Made by a program: the position numbers and the translations under genes
Shown here: in pieces, positions 1 through 10,860 of the stretch
How positions within the stretch are numbered: the first letter of the stretch is position 1
Layout of the letters: the number at the start of each line of letters is the position of its first letter
Assembly: GCA_964017195.1 (NCBI GenBank)
Contig: OZ024894.1
Location: forward strand, 29,103,825 to 29,167,824
Origin: Siderastrea radians
Lineage: Eukaryota > Cnidaria > Anthozoa > Scleractinia > Rhizangiidae
Reading direction: 5' to 3'
Length of the DNA: 64,000 nucleotides
Notes under the pieces: model-generated
The model's input: only the letters and a program-made list of their open reading frames with translations
Databases searched by the model: none
Told to the model about the DNA's origin: nothing

Positions 1-371
1 GCTTGTGTCTTCCAGTCTCTCCCTTGGCACCGCCGCGGAGTGTTTGCAAAGGCTGGATTTGCCTTGTCCAGGTCTTATGTGAACCACTGCGTAAGCACAA
101 TCTTTCATTTTTTCTTTGTCTTTGGATGAACTTTCGCAGTTCCCGAATTTCTCTGTTGGTACAGCGTACCCATCACCAGGCTGCATCTCATTAACTGCTC
201 CTTCGTTCTTCTTTTCAACAATGGCGTTAATGTGCTCTTGTTTGCCTTCTTCAATCGGATTGTACGAATCCAGACTCTCTGCTGGTTGCGATATGCCGAC
301 AGACACGGACAGTTCTGTGGAGTTCTCCAGATGTTGTTCATCACAGGGTGACTGTGGTTTTGAGCTTGAGC
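1..371 (-). CDS. Lectin receptor gene A: cytoplasmic-tail exon (partial at window edge)
   Basis: Reading on the minus strand, an acceptor AG just above 371 opens a frame in phase with the donor of the transmembrane exon at 782. The frame stays open to base 1, so the exon continues outside the window. It encodes an acidic, Ser-rich tail with tyrosine motifs YNPI, YAVPTE and YAVVHIRPGQG. The last closely matches YAVVHIKPGQG in gene B, which makes the two genes paralogues. Spaced YxxV/I motifs are typical of SH2-binding (ITAM/ITIM-like) tails, so a signalling role is inferred. The larger antisense frame over this stretch is a shadow. Confidence 0.7.
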
Positions 372-781
372 CTATTTGTAAGAGCAAAATATGCTATCCA
401 ATTCAGATTACCATGGTCGCAAGAAAAGTAAAAGAAAGGCTAATGAAAAACGTTACAGCAAATTCACGTGACAAAACGGCGTCAAGAGTCCTGATAAAAT
501 TGAATTGCTACTGCGTTTGATGTGAAACTTCATTTATCATATTAATCATGGCGAAATTAGTTTTCTGGATAGACAATGCCATGCATGGACTGTCATAAAA
601 TGTGAAAAAAATTAATAAATAAAATAAAATGAAATAAAATAAAAATAAATGGATGCATTAAATATGTTAGAGAACCAGAAACAAAGAATAGAGAGATGGC
701 AATACAACAATACAATGTAGCGGCCTGTTCCAGGCTCTGAGATACAGCTGTAGTAGGGAAAGTGGAATTGAGAACCTTTAC

Positions 782-949
782 CTTTCATTTTGTGACTCTG
801 TCGTGGGCGAACACAAAACAGCCATAAAGCGATCAAACTGACAAGTATGATCACAACCAACAAGGGTAACACAATCACAATCAGTGTTCGGCTGCTTTTG
901 GCGGGTTTAACTGCAGGCAAATCATTGGCAGGATCCCTGGAACCTGTTC
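782..949 (-). CDS. Lectin receptor gene A: transmembrane exon
   Basis: A 168-nt exon with acceptor (ttttcag) above 949 and donor GTAAAG below 782, phase 1 on both sides. It encodes a short linker, then a hydrophobic helix of about 22 residues (TLIVIVLPLLVVIILVSLIA) followed by Trp-Leu-Phe-Cys and a basic stop-transfer stretch (RPRQSHKMK). The gene B transmembrane exon is also exactly 168 nt with the same phases. This makes the gene product a type I membrane protein. Confidence 0.8.
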
Positions 950-1567
950 CTGAAAATTCAAAGTAATATATATATATATTTAACAATTCTGAGAAAGTGA
1001 AAAATTCATTCCTGAGAATTGGACCATTAGTCTGGAAATCATTGCCCTCAGAATCCCTTTTACTTTTCAAAAGAAACTTAAATCACGACTTACGGAAATT
1101 CTCATAAAAAACCGACGGATGACGATCGAGCTCACTCAAATTATTAATGTGAACGGTAATAGCTTTAAGTCTAGTTTCTTTCATTTCTCTCTAATTTACA
1201 AGTATTTACGTCAAGGCCAGTTATGTTACCCATATCTACATTCATTAATCTTAGAACTGCTTCCATAATATTAAATATTAACGTTACCTTACTTATTACG
1301 GCGTGTTGTATGATAGTTAGTTTTGTATGATATTGTAATAAAACAAAAAACAAAACAAATAAGAAAAAAAAAAAAAAAGAAACGTGACGTCTTCCTCAGG
1401 TGGCTTTCCATTCTTCTCTCCCGTATAAAAATAAGGCCATTAAGTAAGTCTTTTACCAATAAGGCAATTTCGGAAAATGGTGGTTTAGGTATGGTTGGCA
1501 GAAAAAGCAAAGTGGATTGGCGCAGAGTGGACAGTTCTATGGATGCAGTGATTTTAGTCATACCTAC

Positions 1568-1696
1568 CTGGTTGGCTTGTAAAGATCTCTGTCGAGAGGT
1601 CTTTATCGTATTTTCTCTGTGTAGAGATTGTTGAATGTATGTTCTGGAGTATTGTGAGTCCTGTACCTGACTTTCTTTGAAAAGTCACTGGCTCAT
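1568..1696 (-). CDS. Lectin receptor gene A: stalk exon 2
   Basis: A 129-nt exon, phase 1-1, bounded by a polypyrimidine/AG acceptor above 1696 and donor GTAGGT below 1568. It encodes a Thr/Ser-rich, low-complexity juxtamembrane segment beginning DEPVTFQRKSG. The matching exon in gene B (20484-20633) begins VRPATFQKTPDG, showing the conserved TFQ(K/R) start. Such segments usually act as O-glycosylated stalks. Confidence 0.65.
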
Positions 1697-1843
1697 CTGT
1701 TCAAAAACAAATAAAACACACATAATAAATAATTCGTCAAGAGTTATAATGTACTACTAGTTGCACTTCCGTACCTTTGAAAGATGGCTGTTGAACCATA
1801 ATAGTGTTCACATTAGACAGGTCAAGCGTGCGGCGAAACAAAA

Positions 1844-2875
1844 CACGGTGGGGCCAAACCACCCCCCAAATGGGTCATGAAATGTCCCGTTTTTTGGTTA
1901 ATTTTTAATAATTTTGTTACTTTTCATCATTTCTTTACCAAACTTGGTAATTTGATATGGGTCTTTGTGCCAAACAATTTGACATGAATGGTGATGCCAA
2001 ATGTCAAATTATGACGTCATAATTGGTGACGTCATATTATTCTCTAAAATAAAATTTTAGAATTTCTAAATTTTTTCTGGTGTTTTAGAAAGAACACGTC
2101 AAGAGGAGTTGAATGCTGAAAACCGTTTGTCGATGTGATAAATAATGGATGAGTTATGGCATTTTAGATTTTGAAAATTTCACAGTCTCAAAATAGGGTC
2201 CCCCCCTTGTGTAATACGTTTGAATTTAAGTGTTGTTTTGTTGCGTCAACGACACCATTTAAGTTGCAGATAAGATGTCTTAAGTGACGGAAGCTAAATG
2301 AAAAAGAAAAACTCGGAAATTTTTTTTCCTGCCAGAGCTAGAGCCCCCAAACCAGTTTTGTGACGTAATTAAGTGTCACGTGATCAATTATGCTCTTGCT
2401 AATATTATCGTTTTCAAGCCGAAAACTTAAAATCTAAAATGATACGATTTTTTGGAACAACAAGAAGTCCATTTTACCAGATTATTAGCTTGCATGGAAA
2501 AAAACTGTACAAAATAGATCAACAGGGTTGTTTTTAGAAGAAAAGTATGGTTCCGGGGGGGACACTTTAAATGTCTTTAAATTGCCATAACTCAAGATAC
2601 GTTTGTCTTAGCGAGGTACGGTTTTCAGCATTTTACTCCCCTTGCCAAGTTCTTTCAGATGACATAACTTTTTATTTTAAATTTGAAATTTTCAGTTAAC
2701 TCGTTTTGTGACGTCAGCCATTATGACGTCACAATTTGGTTTTTTAAGTCATTCTCATACTTAAAATAAATTGGGCGACAACCCAAGGTTTTTTGCCAAG
2801 TTTGGAAAAGAAATATGAAAAAGAAGCAAAATTAGTCTAAATGACCCATTTGGGGGGTGGTTTGGCCCCGCCGTG
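1844..2875. mobile_element. Non-autonomous DNA element with long imperfect terminal inverted repeats
   Basis: The ends match as inverted repeats of about 35 bp: CACGGTGGGGCCAAACC at 1844, and its near-complement ending GGTTTGGCCCCGCCGTG at 2875. Imperfect inverted similarity continues inwards for well over 100 bp. No transposase frame is present. AAAA flanks both sides, a possible short target duplication. It lies in the intron between the two stalk exons of gene A. Confidence 0.75.
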
Positions 2876-2999
2876 AAAAGTTATCCAGTATTATGTGAAT
2901 AAAGCCTAGAGTAATGATAACCTTCAATGCCAACCCTAAAGGATAGAACTTGCTAGCGACTAATGTAAATTTTGGCAACGTATTGGAGATTACCTATAC

Positions 3000-3119
3000 C
3001 AGATCGCTGTTGTATGGATAAAGGTGTTACTGCCGTAACTAGCAACGTTTGAGCTGAGGCAGGCTTTGCACTTGACTGTTTGCTGCTAGCCTTTGTCGGG
3101 GGTGGCTCAGTTGAGGGCT
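3000..3119 (-). CDS. Lectin receptor gene A: stalk exon 1
   Basis: A 120-nt phase 1-1 exon with acceptor (ctcttcag) above 3119 and donor GTATAG below 3000. It encodes a Pro/Thr/Ser-rich segment (EPSTEPPPTKASSKQSS and on), the type of sequence expected for an extended glycosylated stalk between the lectin domain and the membrane. Gene B has the corresponding exon at 20971-21108 (ESTAKPVTPPAKASGK). Confidence 0.7.
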
Positions 3120-3555
3120 CTGAAGAGGATAATACAAATAAAGATAAGTGAACTGTAAGCAGTAAAACTAGAACTAAAACGCAACTGATACCAGCACTAT
3201 TGAAGAGGAACAACGTTAGTAAATAGGTCGTCAGCATTCTTTGTTGGTTTCCACAGAGTGAGTAAATCGTAGTTTTACATTGAGAACAGTCCAATTGTCT
3301 ACCTGATGACAGTCTGATCATTACGACAATTGCCACAAACAGGAAAGCGGAAACTAAGGGGAGATATACATGTTATCATTTACTGTATAAAATAAATAAA
3401 TAAATAAATTAATTAATAAAGCAAAATGAAAATGAGCGACAGATGTTGTAAACATATCGTCGCTACAAGCAATATGCTTGCAGTGTGAACTAACACGTTG
3501 GCATATGGTAGTGGTTTAATATCCCAGTTTTTTTATCTACCCCTACTATTCCCAC

Positions 3556-3996
3556 CTTCAATATTGTTACATTCCGTAAGAGGCCTCTCGCAAATATATC
3601 CAGCGTTCCTCAATATCACAGTACACCCCACGTCATTAAAGCGTCCAAAGAATTTGTTGTACTCCTTATACATGACAGCACATTTTCCATCGCCACTGGG
3701 TTGTGAAGGTGCCCAAGGATGTATTCCGCGGGATGCATTCATTGGAGTGTTTTTGCTCAGCCATCTCCACTTTCGAGGGTCTTCATCTGTCAGTCTCAAG
3801 CCAATAAAATATTCAGCAGTTTTCATATTTTGAATAGCGCTTCTCAGAATATCCCATTCCTCGAGGCTTTCAATAGAAACAAGATCGCTGCCAGTTTCCT
3901 TGCAAAATTGTCTGCTTTCCTTCCAGTTATAGCCAGCTTTATGCGAAAATGGCGCATGGGATGTATAACTGGAACAACCGTAAACAAACTTCTGAC
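3556..3996 (-). CDS. Lectin receptor gene A: C-type lectin-like domain exon
   Basis: A single 441-nt exon, phase 1-1, holds a complete C-type lectin-like fold. In order it shows the first Cys (YGCSSY), the helix WKESRQFCKETGSDLVSIES, the EYFIGL strand, WRWLS, a WAPSQPSGDGKC loop, and the closing Cys residues (DVGCTV and YICER). The canonical EPN/QPD plus WND calcium-sugar motif is not intact: QPSGDGKC replaces QPD/EPN-type loops and no WND is seen, so calcium-dependent sugar binding is uncertain. The domain would face outside the cell. The close paralogue is at 21841-22260. Confidence 0.85.
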
Positions 3997-4448
3997 CTTG
4001 AAACAGTAAATAACATAAATGAAATGAATGAGTGAAAATATGCACAAGTTCTTTACACATATGTTCAAAGTAAGCTGCTATACAATAACTCTAATGTATT
4101 CCCTCTAACAACTTACGAATGCGAGGCGGAGTTTTATTTACAAGCCAATTTAAACTGAACCGTAGCCCGGCTACGCAAAAAGCTATTTCACTCTTCGAGA
4201 GGGGCCAGTTCTAGTCAAAGCAAATTGAGGGTACACATGATTTTAATGTTTTTCATTGCCAACTTCGATCAACACAACACAAGATGTTTGCTGTAGTCAC
4301 TGCAGTGTCACCAGATAACTCGGCCGATAATAGCAAAATTTTGCACCACAAAGGAAAACGATAAGGCATACAAGGTAATCTATGTAAACCTGAATTTCTT
4401 TTTTGTTTATCCCGACGGACACAAACTGACAAATGCACCTGTGGCCTT

Positions 4449-4450
4449 GG

Positions 4451-4546
<96 letters not shown>

Positions 4547-4575
4547 CCAATCAATCAACCAATCAATCAATCCAT
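4449..4575. repeat. (AATC)n microsatellite, tail of a LINE remnant
   Basis: About 30 copies of a 4-bp unit (tcaa/aatc phase) with a few interruptions near the right end. It directly follows, in minus-strand orientation, a degraded LINE 3' region ending in a TTAATAAATGGATTGATT context, so it is best read as a LINE 3' simple-repeat tail. The in-frame peptide of repeated NQSI is an artefact of the repeat. Confidence 0.9.
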
Positions 4576-4740
4576 TTATTAAGGTCAATGTGTGGGATGG
4601 GGTTGCCCCGTATATCCGAGCTAGAGGCTCATGTGTAAAACGCATGACAGAAAAAAAAAACATAAAATACAAAACTTACCATGACTAAAACAAAACTTAT
4701 AGGATTGTAAAATGTAAAAATTAAAATACGAGCAATAATG

Positions 4741-4771
<31 letters not shown>

Positions 4772-5420
4772 TAATAATAATATATAATAAATAATAATAA
4801 TGATAATAATCAGAATATTAATAAATAAAGCCTTAAGATAAACAGTAATTACATTTGCAGCTGGCCTTTAAGTTTATAAAGTTAAATGTCCTCAGGTTTT
4901 TGCAAAAGTCCCTCAACTTAGTCGATTGCTAATGTATGAAGGTACTTATAAAATGTTGCATTTGTGGAATCAGCTGAATGAATTATGGTAGTAATGATTA
5001 TGATAGGAGGGTTGAATAAGTTGAATAAGATTACTATATATTCCTTATAAAGATAACTTTTATTAGTACGGGGCCGTGGAAAAGCCAATTTATTTTCAGT
5101 ATTCCTTACTAAAAGACTTGCGATGCTTGAATAAGTTAGAGATATAATCAGGCCCATCTTCCTTTATACATTTAAAGAGTAAGATGAGCGATTCATTGTA
5201 CCCATATTCAAGTGATTGCATGTTTACAACAGACAATAGACAATATGGAATTGTAATCTAAGCTATTACCTAAATATAAGAGGGCCATTAAAGCATAGCA
5301 GTTAGCAGATTCCAGTTTATTATTCAAATAATTATTAATCCCTAATATGTGGTAATATATAAGCCTTGTACAGCATTAGTGCGACATCACCAAGCACCAA
5401 CTTTTTCGTCTCAGAGCTCC
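4576..5420 (-). mobile_element. Degraded LINE-type retrotransposon 3' half
   Basis: Minus-strand frames contain broken reverse-transcriptase C-terminal motifs: LYKAYILPHI near 5340-5400, and RNTENKLAFPRPRTN near 5060-5130. Both are characteristic of non-LTR ORF2 C-termini. Frames are interrupted by stops. An (ATA)n run at 4739-4805 and the (AATC)n tail at 4449-4575 follow downstream. This is an old fragment in the first intron of gene A. Confidence 0.55.
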
Positions 5421-6006
5421 AGTTCGAGTTTTTGTTTGAGTTTTCGTATATTCCTCGCCTTTGCGCATAAGTAAAATAGATTTTTGGCCACGTGGAGGCC
5501 AAAAACGAACTATCGCTCATAGAAGACGTAGTTGCTTCAGCAGAGAACTAAATGGTTTCAGCCAGTTGGAAAACAGCTAGAGTTTAATTTGGTCATTTTC
5601 GCAACAGCAACAACGACAAATATAAAGCAAAATAAATTAATTAATAAATAGATGAATGAATAAATAAATAAATAAATAAATCGCATATTCGAATTCATAA
5701 TAGCCTACGGCGAATGTCACCAGTTTGTATCGCACCTCAAGTATTTTAATTTGTACCGGGATACACGGTTTCGACTAAATGCAAGCGTGAATTTAACCGA
5801 CAAGTAGCCATTTCTTGACCTCGTCATCTCTGCCCATATGTTTGCTATTGGAACCGCTATGTAGAGTTGCGAATATTACTGACAATTGCTCGTTGCTTTA
5901 CGTCTGCCGGTAACTGAAGTATCGAGGAACTTACTCCAATACAAAGTAAAATATGATGTGAGACCATGACTCGGGAACATCAATCACTCACTTTTCTATT
6001 ACTTAC

Positions 6007-6085
6007 CGGCATTCCCATGAACGTGTACAATGAAACACAGGACAAGAACAGCTACGAAAGCAACCACAAGACACACTTTTTCCAT
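6007..6085 (-). CDS. Lectin receptor gene A: signal-peptide exon (start codon)
   Basis: ATG at 6085 opens a 79-nt exon encoding a signal peptide, MEKVCLVVAFVAVLVLCFIV, then HVHGNA, ending at donor GTAAGT in phase 1. The next exon in phase is the lectin domain at 3996. The same exon design (M-E-acid/aliphatic core, phase 1 donor) opens gene B at 25893. The start is chosen because it is the only ATG before the hydrophobic core. Confidence 0.75.
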
Positions 6086-7822
6086 CTCAAACTGAGAAAC
6101 GTTTAGCAACGTCTGAACTTCAGGAAACACAGAAGGAAATAATAAACTACTGATGCTAACATAAGAATTTAAGGCTGCGCTTCAGCTTAACAGTTTTAAT
6201 TTACGTGTGTGCTTAAGCGCAACGCTACGGTGTGGTGGAACACGAAAAATCATCAGGAATTAAGGAAGAAGGAACAATGTCAGTGAACGAGGAAGTTGCT
6301 CCACTGGCTTTCCCGTGCACGTTGACACGACTTCGATGTCACAGCAACACAGCACCTTGAAAAGGAAACAAACTCTAGCTAATGTTACATAATCCCCATA
6401 ACCTTGAAAACATCCGCAAACAAAAAAGTAACGCCAGCTCACGAAATACTCTTCACACACTTTAGCAGTTGCTGAAGATTCTTTCCGTAAAACACTAACT
6501 GGGTTTACTCTAGAATAAAACCTGCAACCGAAATAATGAATTAATACCTTGGTAATCAATTTTGTTTTAAGTGGGGAGTCTGGTAAAATTTTTAGGAACT
6601 AGGATAAGATTTAAGAGAGAAATAAAAGAGGGATAAAATTTTTGTACACATTGGTATCCGTCTATTAATTATTAACTTTCAATTTTAATTTTAACTAACC
6701 TTTATGTTTTATCAATTTTCAATTTTCTTAAGATTCATCAATTCCCCCCCCCTCCCCCATTGTTTCTTTACGTTCACTTTAAAAATTGCGAAAAAATTCT
6801 TACAGATTTATGGCAGCAAGCACCATAAACCTATTGAAACGTTTTTGGGTCAGATTGAATGAAATTTCATGGGGATAATTAAGAAAAAAGACTAAAACGT
6901 TGGGAAATCAGGCCATCTGACTTGTGGAAAAAAACTTTCGCAAATTCGCAACTTGAGTGAAAAGAGTGCAAAAACTGCATGGGTACTATATTATTTGAAT
7001 GCATTTAGCTAAGTTTAGTTATTCCGAGGCTGCGTACGACGCAAAATTACTTGACACCAAAACGAGGCTCCGCCTCGTACAACACAATAGAAACTCCCAA
7101 ATGACAGGGAAACAAGCCTTCCGCCTATATTTATATGGATTGTAAGACCTATCGTAAACTATCTGGCCCCCATGCGGGCGGACCGGTGCGGGTGGGAGCT
7201 ATGCATAGGCTTTAGGGTTAGGGTTAGGCTCTGCTCCAGTGACCTATCTCCCAATGAGGGGGTAGGGGAGCAGAGTCACGGGCGGCCTTTCATGCCATTT
7301 TTATTTTTCGTTTTCTACAATGTTACCAAAAAAGTTATCAAAAAATACATTTAAACTTGCACTGATGTATCAGGAAAGAAGCGGACATGATATGTTCAAT
7401 GTAAATGTGATACAAAGGACTATAAAGAGGGTTAACACTGAAGATATATGATGGAGCTCACTGCATGTCACTACAATACGTCCAGCTCAGTCTATCATCT
7501 TGGAATTCATTTTAATTCACCTTTTTTTCTATGCCAAACCTACTGGGATAACTTAAGACTCATGACAATCGTCCCTACGGAACAACCAAATAAAGCCAGG
7601 CTAAACAACTTAAAACAACGACGAAATCTCTTCCGGCTTCAGTCTGAACTGTATGTTTTGTTCCAATGTTTTCTGGTGTAGCGTGACTGATGTTGATCAT
7701 GATTCTACTGACTGTTGTTACCGTCGTCGTTTGTGCACACATGGCCTAGGAGCACACTTTTTTCAAGTTTCTCTTATCTCACCTTTACTGTGTCCTTCCA
7801 GTGTTTTTAATTAGCCGGAATA
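6086..7822. other. Intergenic region upstream of gene A
   Basis: No supported coding feature. The region should include the 5' leader and promoter of gene A next to 6085. A short telomere-like run (TTAGGGTTAGGGTTAGG) occurs at about 7210-7227 and a C-rich run near 6745. I see nothing else assignable. Confidence 0.4.
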
Positions 7823-8014
7823 GGACATTTGCACGACAGCGTCATTTGACTACGACTACCAGAATCCTTCACGTTGTTGTTTTCTGTAGCAAATTAGGTC
7901 CTTTGTTTGTTAAACCTCACTGGGATTACGAAATTTTAATAAGAAAGGGGAAACAAAATGAATTCTGGTAGTTGTAGTCAAATGTCGCCAATGGTCGCCA
8001 TCGTGCAAATGTCC
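7823..8014. mobile_element. MITE-like inverted-repeat element
   Basis: The terminal inverted repeat GGACATTTGCACGA at 7823 is matched by its complement TCGTGCAAATGTCC ending at 8014. The inner arms also match (TTTGACTACGACTACCAGAAT against ATTCTGGTAGTTGTAGTCAAA). About 190 bp, with no coding capacity. Confidence 0.75.
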
Positions 8015-8043
8015 TTTTGCCGTCAAACTTTGCTGCAATTTTG

Positions 8044-8044
8044 G

Positions 8045-8080
<36 letters not shown>

Positions 8081-8087
8081 TAATAAC
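8044..8087. repeat. (AAT)n microsatellite
   Basis: Thirteen or so AAT units, directly right of the MITE ending at 8014. Confidence 0.9.
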
Positions 8088-8245
8088 AGTTTTTATACAC
8101 GCATTTCGCAGAGCCTTAATGCGTTTACAAGATGAAACTGATTAAAACCTCAATTACAACCTTCAAAAAAAAATCGATAAAAAAAGTGCTTGACTACTAA
8201 CAACAATGGATAAAATGTAAAAAAGCTAACTACTAATTAGTATAT

Positions 8246-8281
8246 GTAATCGCATGAGGCCGAGTAGAATTAAGGATAAAT

Positions 8282-8324
<43 letters not shown>

Positions 8325-8408
8325 CGTAGCGACGAGGGCAATTTGTGAAAACTTTGAAAATACAAGTGAAAATTTATCCTTAATTCTACGAGGGCTCAAT
8401 GCGATTAC
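8246..8408. repeat. Near-perfect 163-bp foldback
   Basis: GTAATCGCAT at 8246 pairs with ATGCGATTAC ending at 8408. The arms of about 70 bp match almost continuously (GTAGAATTAAGGATAAATTT against AAATTTATCCTTAATTCTAC) around a small GC-rich loop, GTCGCGTAGCGAC, that is itself palindromic. Likely a MITE or foldback element. Confidence 0.8.
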
Positions 8409-8412
8409 TTGT

Positions 8413-9069
8413 TTATAACATAGAGGGCAAAATTTTCTGAAAACTTTTCATTGCACGTCGAAACACAATCCGCCGCCGGCACTCAGAATAAACAATTCTG
8501 CACACAAGCAGTTTATTAAACTGCTACTCAGCGCCCAGAACAAAAAAAGAAACTGTCTTTTATGCATATGATCATCTTTTGAGATAATTACAATTCTAGT
8601 TCGTTGACAAACTCACACTCAAAACTCAAACTAAGTAAATTTATTTAAGCTTACCTGAGTTGCGAAGCGACCTCTCGCTCGCTGAATTAACCAAGTTTTC
8701 GGTAGTTTTAGAACAAATAACCATTTGCTGTTTCCCGTAAAACGTTCAGGTTCACCTTCTGGAATTTCTCTTTGAACTATCAGCCGATTACCACACCATT
8801 TTTGCCAACCAACTCGGCTAAATTTAAACTCTGAAACTATATTCTTGTGTTGAACAACTCAAATCCAATTCAAAATCTGCTTTTCTTTTCAAGACGCTTA
8901 CAAAATGCAAATGGCGCGCTCTCGCGCTTAGCCAATCAAATGCGAGTATTTTTGGCGCTTGCCCAATCAGGAGTCAGTAATTTTGCCCTCGTTGGAAAGA
9001 AAATTAAGAAAAAATGCCCCCTGTCTCAACCAATCAGCAATCAGTAATTTTGCCCTCTATGTTATAACA
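8413..9069. mobile_element. MITE-like element with TTATAACATAGAGGGCAAAATT ends
   Basis: Inverted terminal repeats of about 22 bp lie at 8415 (TTATAACATAGAGGGCAAAA) and, complemented, at 9047-9068. The left end abuts the foldback at 8246-8408, so the two may be parts of one composite. No transposase frame. Confidence 0.65.
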
Positions 9070-9098
9070 ATGGATAAAATATAAAATCGGTGAACTAG

Positions 9099-9371
9099 CT
9101 AAAAATAAATTAATTTTAAAAGATATGTCTTTAAAAGCCTTTTAAAGGCAGAGACTGACTGTGCATTCCTTATCATTAGAGGCAGCGTGTTCCAAAGTCT
9201 CGGCGCGGCGATCAAAAAGGCCCGATCGCCATATGTTGAAGTGGTCGATCTAGGAACTGTGAGCAAGCCTTGCGAAGTCGAACGTAAACGGCGTGACGGC
9301 ACATAATGATTCACAAGATCTTCAATATAAGATGGAGCATATCCATTCACAGTCTTATACGTAAGCAGCAA
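9099..9371 (-). pseudogene. Non-LTR retrotransposon reverse-transcriptase C-terminal fragment
   Basis: A 90-residue frame contains the conserved C-terminal pattern of CR1/L2-type ORF2 proteins: LLTYKTVNGYAPSYIEDL, RRLRSTSQGLLTVPR, TYGDRAFLIAAPRLWNTLP, and AFKRLLKTYLL. Only this 3' end is present, with no catalytic FADD/YxDD motif upstream, so it is a 5'-truncated dead copy. Confidence 0.8.
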
Positions 9372-9655
9372 GATCTTAAACGAAATAGTTGTTGCAGTGT
9401 AGGGCTTGTACGATCAGTGCGCTTAGCCTTAGATTGTGTTTCGTTGTGTATAACAGAGGGTGCAATGTTTCAAGTACGTTAACGTTGGTAGCCGCATTTG
9501 ATTTTGGCGCAAAATTGTGATTTCGTTTGCTCTCACGTACGTAGGCGTTTCAGCTTCACGCAGGGCTGTAATTCTGAATTAGTTTCTATATAAAGCCATC
9601 AATGAAATGACTTGTGCAATTTTAGACATTGCCCATAATATTCCAAGATAATATA

Positions 9656-10005
9656 TAGATAGAATTATATGAAGATCATCGCAGTCAAGGTGTTTCAAGT
9701 TAAGCAGTTGAAAAGAAGAAACCTGAAAACATTCAGGCTTGAACGGGAATCGAACCCGTGACCTCTGCGATACCGGTGCAGCGCTCTAACCAACTGAGCT
9801 ATCAAGTCAACAGGGAGCTGGTCAATTGAGAGTTCGTATTTATCCCGTAGATGGCGAAATGAACATGAATATATGAAATAATCATATATTTGAACTGCGG
9901 ATAAAGATAGAATTATATGAAAATCATCGCAGTCAAGGTGTTTCAAGTTAAGCATTTGAAAAGAAGAAACCTGAAAAAATTCAGGCTTGAACGGGAATAT
10001 ATGAA
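9656..10005. repeat. Duplicated tRNA-derived SINE-like block
   Basis: The segment at about 9656-9758 recurs at about 9906-10001 as a direct repeat sharing TAGAATTATATGA, TCATCGCAGTCAAGGTGTTT and GAAAAGAAGAAACCTGAAAA. The first copy runs into the intact tRNA-like cloverleaf at 9735-9808. The second stops inside the T-arm (after GAACGGGAAT). This fits a tRNA-headed SINE with a partial duplication. Confidence 0.6.
9735..9808 (-). tRNA. tRNA-like gene or SINE head, anticodon probably GGT
   Basis: Minus strand: a near-complete acceptor stem GACTTGA/TCAAGCC with one mismatch, D-arm GCTCAGTTGGTTAGAGC (A box), an anticodon arm with loop CCGGTAT giving anticodon GGT, and T-arm GGTTCGATTCC (perfect B box). 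Eukaryotic Thr tRNAs normally use AGT, one anticodon-stem pair is imperfect, and the flanks are repeated next door. It is therefore more likely the head of a tRNA-derived SINE than a working tRNA gene. Confidence 0.45.
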
Positions 10006-10025
10006 TATTTCATATGTTCATGTTC

Positions 10026-10860
10026 ATAATATATAGATTTAGCCAAGCCTAAAAGCGGAGCCCCCCTTTTGTTTTTGCTTTGTTTTTTGTTTGTTTGTTT
10101 TTTTTTTGGCACTTATTAATTTGTGAAAATACTCTCATTCAAGTCGTTAAATTAAAAAAAAAAAAAGAAAGAAAAGAAAAATGTTCATGATTCCGCTGAG
10201 AGCCGAACCGGGCTCGACGGCGTCGTTAGCCGGCGATTAGTCCATTAGGCCATGAGCATTAATGTTAACCTTGTGTGTTAATTTTACTACTTATTTCTTT
10301 TTTCGTGACAAGCTACCTATCAACATGAAAATGCTGGTGGTTTCCCGGGCAAAATGTGTTTGGACCGCCACAAAAACCATGGTTGTGGACAGAAAAAACC
10401 AAAAAGCACTAGCTCTGCTATATTTGGCGTCGAAACCGCTGCGAAATGCTGCGAACTCAAGCGGTGTGCCGAGCAAGTTCGCAACAGAACCGACAAGGCA
10501 AATTTGAACTTTTCGCCTGAACTTTATCGCCTAGATTTTTTTCGCATAAATTGAACTTTCCTTCTTCCACCAAAAAGACAACTGAGTATACTTTTTTTTC
10601 GACTGAACAAATATGTTTTTGTCTTTTGTTGTCTTTGCTTGTTTTGCTACAACGCGGGTCACCATACGATTTCGCGCTAAAAACAGGAGATACAGCATAG
10701 GGTTATATCAAGTGTATGCCACTTCATATTGGTGACTCTGTGGTGCGGACGGACGGACGGACGGACGGTCACGTGAGTATTACGTCACTAGCAAAATTTC
10801 TTGGCTTGATAGGTTAGCAAATTTGCTTAGCAATGGTGCTCCGCTGGCTCCGCTATCAAG
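10026..10860. repeat. Interspersed repeat, copy 1, interrupted by an insertion
   Basis: Shares ATAGATTTAGCCAAGCCTAA, CTCATTCAAGTCGTTAAATT, CACCAAAAAGACAACTGAG, TTTGCTTGTTTTGCTACAAC and a (GGAC)n run with the repeat at 52990-53480. Here the body is split by about 400 bp (roughly 10153-10555) that starts with an A-rich run, as a retroposon would. The insert has a weak tRNA-like box B near 10200. Family not identified. Confidence 0.65.

Noticed and set aside
105..520. Longer open frames overlapping the gene A tail exon
   Set aside because: Out of frame or antisense to the exon supported by splice phase and similarity to gene B.
4441..4638. Open frame of repeated NQSI residues
   Set aside because: It is the translation of the (AATC)n microsatellite.
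7208..7228. Telomere-like TTAGGG units
   Set aside because: Fewer than three units; too short to claim an interstitial telomere.
10190..10260. Second tRNA-like gene (tRNA-Arg-like D-arm GGCCTAATGG and a B-box-like GGTTCGGCTC)
   Set aside because: The T-arm and acceptor cannot be folded into a normal cloverleaf; probably a decayed tRNA-derived repeat.
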